Shown: positions 59,706 through 64,000 of the stretch, piece by piece
Layout of the letters: every line of letters starts with the position of its first letter
How positions within the stretch are numbered: position 1 is the first letter of the stretch
Assembly (NCBI RefSeq): GCF_023282985.1
Contig: NZ_JAGQDC010000002.1
Span: 278,291 to 342,290 of the forward strand
Length of the DNA: 64,000 nt
Reading direction: 5' to 3'
Source of the DNA: Serratia silvae
Lineage (GTDB): Bacteria; Pseudomonadota; Gammaproteobacteria; Enterobacterales; Enterobacteriaceae
The notes under the pieces: model-generated
The model's input: only the letters and a program-made list of their open reading frames with translations
What the model was told of the DNA's origin: nothing
Database searches by the model: none
Position numbers and translations under genes: made by a program

Positions 59706-60335
59706 ATGACCGAACGACTTTATTATTATCACGATGATTTGCAGCTCCAGGCTCAGGTATTGGCCTGCACGGCGCAAGAGGGTGGCAGCTATGCGGTGCA
59801 GTTGGATGCTACGCTGTTTCACCCACAGGGCGGCGGGCAGCCAAGCGATAGCGGTACGATCGGCGGCGTAGCGGTATTGCGTGTTGCCGCGCAGGGCGAT
59901 CAACTGCTCCATTATCTGGCCGAACCTTTGCCTTGTGGCCCGGTCACGCTGGAGATTGACGCGGAACAACGCCACCTGCATACCCGCTGGCATTCTGCCG
60001 GGCACCTGATTGGCTGGTTGGGGGAAAGCCAAGGCTGGCAGCCGGTGAAAGCGCATCACTGGCCGGGGGAAGGGCGAATTACCTTTGCTCCGGGTGCACA
60101 GACAACGGCGTTGGAACAGGAATACTTGCAACAACGGCTGACGGACTTGATCGCTGCCGACTTGCCGCGCAGGCAGCAGGAACAGCAAGGCGTCCGTCAG
60201 GTTGGATTTGGCGAGCTGCCTGCTTATGGCTGCGGCGGCACCCATGTGCGCTCGCTGGCGGAGTTAGGCAAGGTGCAAATTACCGCCGTCAAGATGAAGA
60301 AAGGGCAGTTGATTGTGCAGTATCAGGTGGATTGA
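59706..60335 (+). CDS. AlaX-type alanyl-tRNA editing protein
   Basis: 209 residues, a free-standing relative of the AlaRS editing domain. Zinc ligands H96 and H100 (HSAGH) and C176 and H180 (CGGTH) are present, with FHPQGGGQPSD at 38-48. It hydrolyses mischarged Ser- or Gly-tRNA(Ala). Divergent from the LysR gene, with CAGGAGAAGG upstream. Confidence 0.9.
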   Translation: MTERLYYYHDDLQLQAQVLACTAQEGGSYAVQLDATLFHPQGGGQPSDSGTIGGVAVLRVAAQGDQLLHYLAEPLPCGPVTLEIDAEQRHLHTRWHSAGHLIGWLGESQGWQPVKAHHWPGEGRITFAPGAQTTALEQEYLQQRLTDLIAADLPRRQQEQQGVRQVGFGELPAYGCGGTHVRSLAELGKVQITAVKMKKGQLIVQYQVD

Positions 60336-60480
60336 TGCGGCGTGCAGGCGTGCCCAGCCACCGCTCGGCGCGTTACTGCTTTTTTCATCATTAGTTAGCT
60401 AAATTAGTTCGTTCAACTCTGTGCCGTTTTGGTTTGTTATCTAACCCATAACAAACCGACATAAAGAAGACACGGCACCC

Positions 60481-61029
60481 ATGTTTAATTTTCCTTTCAA
60501 GACGTTAACCAGTGGACTGGCAGTGGTATTAGCCACAGCCACAGCCACAAAACAAGGCGGTGCTATAACTGGTCTCGCAACAGTGGGGCAAGGTGGGCGC
60601 ACGGCTAATTATCCTGACAGGCGATGCAGGTAGTTGGGTGGCGGATAACCTCGATCCGCAAAAGACTCCGGCTTCGGTAGTGGAAGTGGGCCGTGCCGAT
60701 CCCGATGTGATTAAAAGCCAGTTTTATCCCACCAATCGTGATGGCCTGTTGCAGCAGGGTGGCACCAGCCAGAACAGTAAATTTATCGACATACGCTTGC
60801 TGGCTCGCGATCATGCAGTGTTGGAACAGCGAACCCTTGCGGATAGAGCCATTTTCTATACCGCGGGCGGTTTACCGCGCCAGGAGGGAGCTTGAGCGAG
60901 GGGCAAGGAGAAGATTGGCGCACGCAGATTGACTTTGCCGCAGCGATATCTGCCACGCCACCGCAGGCCAATGTTGCTCAACTGGTAGCGTTACGTGAAC
61001 AGGGATTGGGCGAGCCTTATGACGATTGA
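60481..61029 (+). pseudogene. Degraded ORF of unknown family
   Basis: An ATG at 60481 opens a short frame with a hydrophobic start (MFNFPFKTLTSGLAVVLATA) that ends near 60634. A second frame (60569-60895) reads protein-like (GDAGSWVADNLDP, DVIKSQFYPTNRDGLLQQGG) and a third continues (60895-61029, EGQGEDWRTQIDFAAAIS) to a stop beside the tRNA terminator. Together they look like one coding sequence broken by frameshifts. I do not recognise the family. It sits next to a tRNA, a common place for relics of mobile DNA. Confidence 0.4.
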
Positions 61030-61050
61030 GTCACCAGGCGTTGAACAGCA

Positions 61051-61082
61051 AAAAGCCCGCTTAGTTGCCTAAGCGGGCTTTT
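61051..61082 (-). terminator. Terminator of tRNA-Asn copy 3
   Basis: On the minus strand AAAAGCCCGCTTA pairs with TAAGCGGGCTTTT (13 bp, 6-base loop), then TGCTG. It works in both directions, so it could also end transcripts of the degraded ORF. Confidence 0.88.
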
Positions 61083-61089
61083 CTAAATA

Positions 61090-61165
61090 TGGCTCCTCTG
61101 ACTGGACTCGAACCAGTGACATACGGATTAACAGTCCGCCGTTCTACCGACTGAACTACAGAGGA
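61090..61165 (-). tRNA. tRNA-Asn (GTT), copy 3
   Basis: 76 nt with CCA, identical to copies 1 and 2. Confidence 0.99.
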
Positions 61166-61183
61166 ATTGTGTGAACGGGGCGA

Positions 61184-61212
61184 ATAATAGCGACCCAGAT
61201 GGGCCTTGTAAA
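61184..61212 (-). promoter_or_regulatory. Promoter of tRNA-Asn copy 3
   Basis: On the minus strand: -35 TTTACA (61207-61212), 17-bp spacer, -10 TATTAT (61184-61189), GC-rich discriminator. The -35 is weaker than the TTGACA of copies 1 and 2. Confidence 0.8.
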
Positions 61213-62195
61213 GCAACAAAGTACACAAATGTTCTGTTTGTCGAGGTTGTGAGCAAGTTGGCTTGTTTTCCAGCAGGTTAAACTTTATCACTGACGAGCA
61301 GGCCGCTATCATTGCAGGCTGAGGAGCTTTGCGAGTAAATACAGTTTTTGGCGGGGTGCTGATATTGCAAAGGGTGAGCCTGAGAACAATCCTAATTAGG
61401 GGGCGAGAAAAAGTACGTTATATTAGGATATTTCTTGCAATTAACACAGTCGATTCCTAATAATCGGAAGGGAGTCAGTTTAAACATTATCACTAAGCCC
61501 TGTATTTTTAACGCAATAATTAGATGATATTGGATAAATACCCGAAACTACGCAGTAGCTATAGAAGATCATCCTGGCGAATATGGAGGGAATCTCCAAA
61601 AAATGCGTTTTTAATAATATAAACATCTATTTTTAATCATGGATGATTGTCATTTCTATTCGGAAAAATGGTAGCCCCGCTGACAACGGAGGATATCACT
61701 AATTATTCATTCATGTTATTGTTTTAAATGAATTTTATTTTATCTCTTTGCGTTTTTTTAACGAAAAAAACAGGGTGAATGCTCTTGTATGCGGGGGCGT
61801 ATCCTTATCCTTTCGAGTGGTAAATGCCGTTTTTACCCCGCAACTCGGCGTTCAGGCTCGCTTGTAGAGTTGCTGGATATAAAAAATACCAGTATTATTT
61901 TGCACTTCATAAATGTCGTGGGCTCGTTAAATCGCTGGCAGGTTACAGGCGCATTGTTGCGCTATGTTGGTCACCGATGAAACTAGGTCAAGTATTCGTT
62001 AAGTCAATAGACCATGGCGAACGTTGCAAGATGTAGGGGCAATGAGCGGCCATAGTATAGTTTTAGTGAATGTTTGCTACTGAAGTGCCTCCTCTATATC
62101 ATTGCTGAAAAATGCACATATTATTTATCCAGGATATAACCGATTTTGTCTAAGTTGACCTATCGGTAACGGAATTTTTTTGAAAGGAATTTTTG
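61213..62195. other. Long AT-rich intergenic region, no gene seen
   Basis: Almost 1 kb between the tRNA promoter and the lipoprotein gene. A 63-codon plus-strand ORF (61789-61980) has no protein-like character. AT-rich blocks at 61490-61790 could hold regulatory sites for the lipoprotein and coiled-coil operon. The equivalent place beside tRNA copy 1 is also AT-rich and empty. Confidence 0.45.
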
Positions 62196-62636
62196 ATGAT
62201 AAGCACCCAAAATAACCTCTGCTTAGGCGTAATACTGTGCAGTGGTTTGTTGCTGGCAGGATGCCAGAAAACCGCACAGACTCGTTCGCACGAAGACTCG
62301 CAAGCGACCACAGTACAAGCTCCCCCCCAGCAGATCAGCGTATCCCCGCCACCACAACCGGCAGCCGCAGAAACCAAAACCAGCAAGATTGGTCTTTGCC
62401 AAAGCGAGTTGGCGTCACTCAAGCAGGTAAATCCGAAGGCTTACGCGACCAAGCAGGCCAACTTTAACCGCCTGGTGAACAATGCCTCGGTTTATAGCGC
62501 GGTACGTGGCGAAGTTAATTCGACAACCAAAGAAACCCTTGATGCTTTGTACAAATATAAGACCAATCAGTTATGTGCCGAGATCGAACGTGACGTCCTG
62601 CAAGGCCTGATCCAGAGAGGGGAAAGCGTGAAATGA
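62196..62636 (+). CDS. Small lipoprotein, paralogue of the one at 18709
   Basis: 146 residues; lipobox LLAGC near residue 23, a Gln/Pro-rich linker to about residue 63, then a helical domain of about 80 residues with two cysteines (GLCQSEL and QLCAEIE). The domain aligns with the protein at 18709 (C-x2-EL-x-L, QVNP, AxxY, VRxxV, C-x-EI/RIx, LI-x-R). ATG 62196 with AAGGAA upstream is chosen over a TTG one codon earlier. It overlaps the coiled-coil gene by 4 bp, so the two are translated together. Confidence 0.82.
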   Translation: MISTQNNLCLGVILCSGLLLAGCQKTAQTRSHEDSQATTVQAPPQQISVSPPPQPAAAETKTSKIGLCQSELASLKQVNPKAYATKQANFNRLVNNASVYSAVRGEVNSTTKETLDALYKYKTNQLCAEIERDVLQGLIQRGESVK

Positions 62637-64000
62637 AACGCAGGATATATTGCGGTGCCTTGTTGACGTTGGCGTTACCGCTAGGAGTAGTAAGGGCTGA
62701 GGAGGCAGTTAGTCCCGATGCTCATGCGTTGAATTCACTTGAAGCGATCACACGCCAGGTGGATGAGGCTCCGGCATTACTGTTTTTGACGCCTTCACAA
62801 CTAGATACCGCAGAACCTGCAAAACCCAAGAGTAGTAAACCTGCCGGTAGCAAGCCTAACGCACTGGCAAAGTCGGCGGATGAGAGGGCCGGTGAGCGTA
62901 TTCGTGAGATGAAGACGCTGCAGGCAACCATCAATCAGCTGAAGGCCAAAGTCACCAGCCAGGAAGTGGCTCTTGAGCAGTTGCGTAATGCACAATCTCG
63001 GTCAGCGGGTTCTTCCGCAGAGTTAGCGCGTCTGCAACAGGCTATCGAGCAAAGCCAGCGGGAAAATGCGCGGCTGCAGCAGCAGCTTGCCGCACAGGCC
63101 AAGGAAAGCGAGCGGCAGATGCAGCAAATGAAGCTGCAACAGCAGGATCAGCGTGCCAGTTCGCAATTGCAGCAACAACTGGCGGCGCAAACCAAAGATA
63201 ACGAACAAAAAACGCAACAGATCAAGCAACTGCAACAAACGCTACAGCAAAATCAGCAGGCCATTACTCAGCTGCAGGATCAGCTGTCAGCGCGTAGCAA
63301 AGAGAATGAACAGAAGTCCCAGCGGGCAATGGCGAAGCTGCAGGAACAACTGGCAGCCCAGACCAAAGACAGCGAGCAGAAAGCCGAGCAGGTGAAGCAG
63401 CTGCAACAGACAGGTGCCAAGTTGCAACAGCAACTGACTGCGTATGCTAAAACGAACGATGAAAAAGCCGAGCAGGCCAAGCAACTGCAGCAAAATCAGC
63501 AGACGTTGGCGAAGCTGGAAGAACAGTTAGCCACCCAGACCAAAGACAGTGAATACAAAGCCCAACTGGTCAAACAGCTGCAAGAACAGCTGACGACGCG
63601 CAACAAAGAATCGGCGCAAAAGACCCAGCAGGCGATGGCGAAGCTGCAAGAACAGCTGGCAACCCAAACCAAAGACAGCGAGCAGAAAGCCGAGCAGGTG
63701 AAGCAACTGCAACAGGCGAGTGCCAAGTTGCAGGAGCAGTTGACGGCGCAAGCCAAAGTTAACGATGAAAAAGTGCAGTTGGCAGCACAGTTACAGCAAA
63801 ACCAGCAGGCGTTGGCGAAGCTGCAAGAACAATTGGCCGCCCAAACCAAAGAGCGTGAGCAGAAGGCTCTGCAAGTAACACAGCTGCAAGATCAGCTGGC
63901 AGCGCGCAGCAAAGAGAACGAGCAAAAGACCCAGCAGGCGATGGCGAAGCTGCAAGAACAGCTGGCAGCCCAAACCAAAGACAGCGAGCAGAAAGCCGAT
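62633..64000 (+). CDS. Periplasmic coiled-coil protein with 102-residue repeats (partial)
   Basis: At least 456 codons, open at the right edge. A signal peptide (MKRRIYCGALLTLALPLGVVR, cleavage near RAEE) is followed by a Pro/Ser/Lys-rich stretch to about residue 80, then a continuous coiled coil very rich in Gln, Lys, Glu and Ala. From 63269 the coil is built of tandem units of exactly 306 bp: QLQDQLSARSKE at 63269, QLQEQLTTRNKE at 63575 and QLQDQLAARSKE at 63881. The ATG overlaps the lipoprotein stop. The C-terminal domain, which may define function, lies outside; I do not assign one. Confidence 0.85.
   Translation, partial: MKRRIYCGALLTLALPLGVVRAEEAVSPDAHALNSLEAITRQVDEAPALLFLTPSQLDTAEPAKPKSSKPAGSKPNALAKSADERAGERIREMKTLQATINQLKAKVTSQEVALEQLRNAQSRSAGSSAELARLQQAIEQSQRENARLQQQLAAQAKESERQMQQMKLQQQDQRASSQLQQQLAAQTKDNEQKTQQIKQLQQTLQQNQQAITQLQDQLSARSKENEQKSQRAMAKLQEQLAAQTKDSEQKAEQVKQLQQTGAKLQQQLTAYAKTNDEKAEQAKQLQQNQQTLAKLEEQLATQTKDSEYKAQLVKQLQEQLTTRNKESAQKTQQAMAKLQEQLATQTKDSEQKAEQVKQLQQASAKLQEQLTAQAKVNDEKVQLAAQLQQNQQALAKLQEQLAAQTKEREQKALQVTQLQDQLAARSKENEQKTQQAMAKLQEQLAAQTKDSEQKAD
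63269..64000 (+). repeat. 306-bp in-frame tandem repeat within the coiled-coil gene
   Basis: Units begin at 63269, 63575 and 63881 (third cut by the window edge). AMAKLQEQLA and QTKDSEQKAEQVKQLQQ recur at the same offset in each complete unit. DNA identity between units is high but not perfect, so the duplication is not brand new. Copy number could vary between strains. Confidence 0.85.

Noticed and set aside
61789..61980. A 63-codon plus-strand ORF in the intergenic region.
   Set aside because: No ribosome binding site or protein-like pattern; a second frame overlaps it equally well.
63280..63849. Cys/Ser-rich and Leu-rich minus-strand ORFs.
   Set aside because: They are antisense readings of the CAG/GAA-rich coiled-coil repeats.
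63269..64000. A direct-repeat array that might suggest CRISPR.
   Set aside because: The repeats are 306 bp, in frame and coding, without spacers.

Overview
The window reads as chromosomal DNA of a Serratia-like member of the Enterobacterales. Many proteins have E. coli lengths and motifs (DsdXA, LacZ, CitCDEFXGT, Agp, AlkB, SotB, YdbC), intergenic spaces carry ERIC elements, and the Fet-Flp iron cluster is one known from Yersinia and pathogenic E. coli. The genus is inferred; no marker gene such as rRNA is present. Base composition is moderately GC-rich, except for one clearly AT-rich insert at about 32.1-35.2 kb.

Layout: 0-0.6 kb, a PqiC-type lipoprotein at the end of an upstream operon. 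0.6-4.5 kb, the D-serine catabolic locus dsdC / dsdXA. 4.6-12.7 kb, an eight-gene Fet-Flp-type iron operon (FTR1 permease, P19 protein, membrane Fe-S protein, two FtsX-type permeases, ATPase, TlpA-like lipoprotein, cytochrome c). 12.8-17.3 kb, a TIM-barrel isomerase-like gene divergent from a Tat-exported FAD dehydrogenase with a triheme cytochrome. 17.3-19.2 kb, YdhR, tRNA-Asn and a small lipoprotein. 19.7-24.8 kb, livKHMGF. 25-29.5 kb, SotB, a HigBA-type toxin-antitoxin pair, YdbC and a Bcr-type exporter. 29.6-31.7 kb, a two-component flavin monooxygenase. 32.1-35.3 kb, a one-gene restriction-modification island beside a second tRNA-Asn, with a decayed integrase. 35.4-38.5 kb, a solitary lacZ. 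38.7-47.0 kb, uhpABC-like sensing genes next to afuABC, together a likely sugar-phosphate sensing and uptake unit. 47.1-54.8 kb, citrate fermentation (dpiA, citCDEFXG, citT) without the sensor kinase in its usual place. 54.9-60.3 kb, agp, an EntD-type phosphopantetheinyl transferase, rarD, alkB, a LysR regulator and an AlaX editing protein. 60.4-64 kb, a degraded ORF, a third tRNA-Asn, a second copy of the small-lipoprotein family and a long periplasmic coiled-coil protein that runs off the window.

Functional themes: uptake of small nutrients (D-serine, iron, branched-chain amino acids, sugar phosphates, citrate), periplasmic redox, and efflux. Three identical tRNA-Asn genes with near-identical promoters punctuate the region. 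One has served as an island insertion site, and two are followed by paralogous lipoproteins. The best candidates for undescribed biology are the lipoprotein plus repeat coiled-coil pair at the right edge, the compact nuclease-methylase-specificity fusion, and the electron-transfer half of the Fet-Flp operon.
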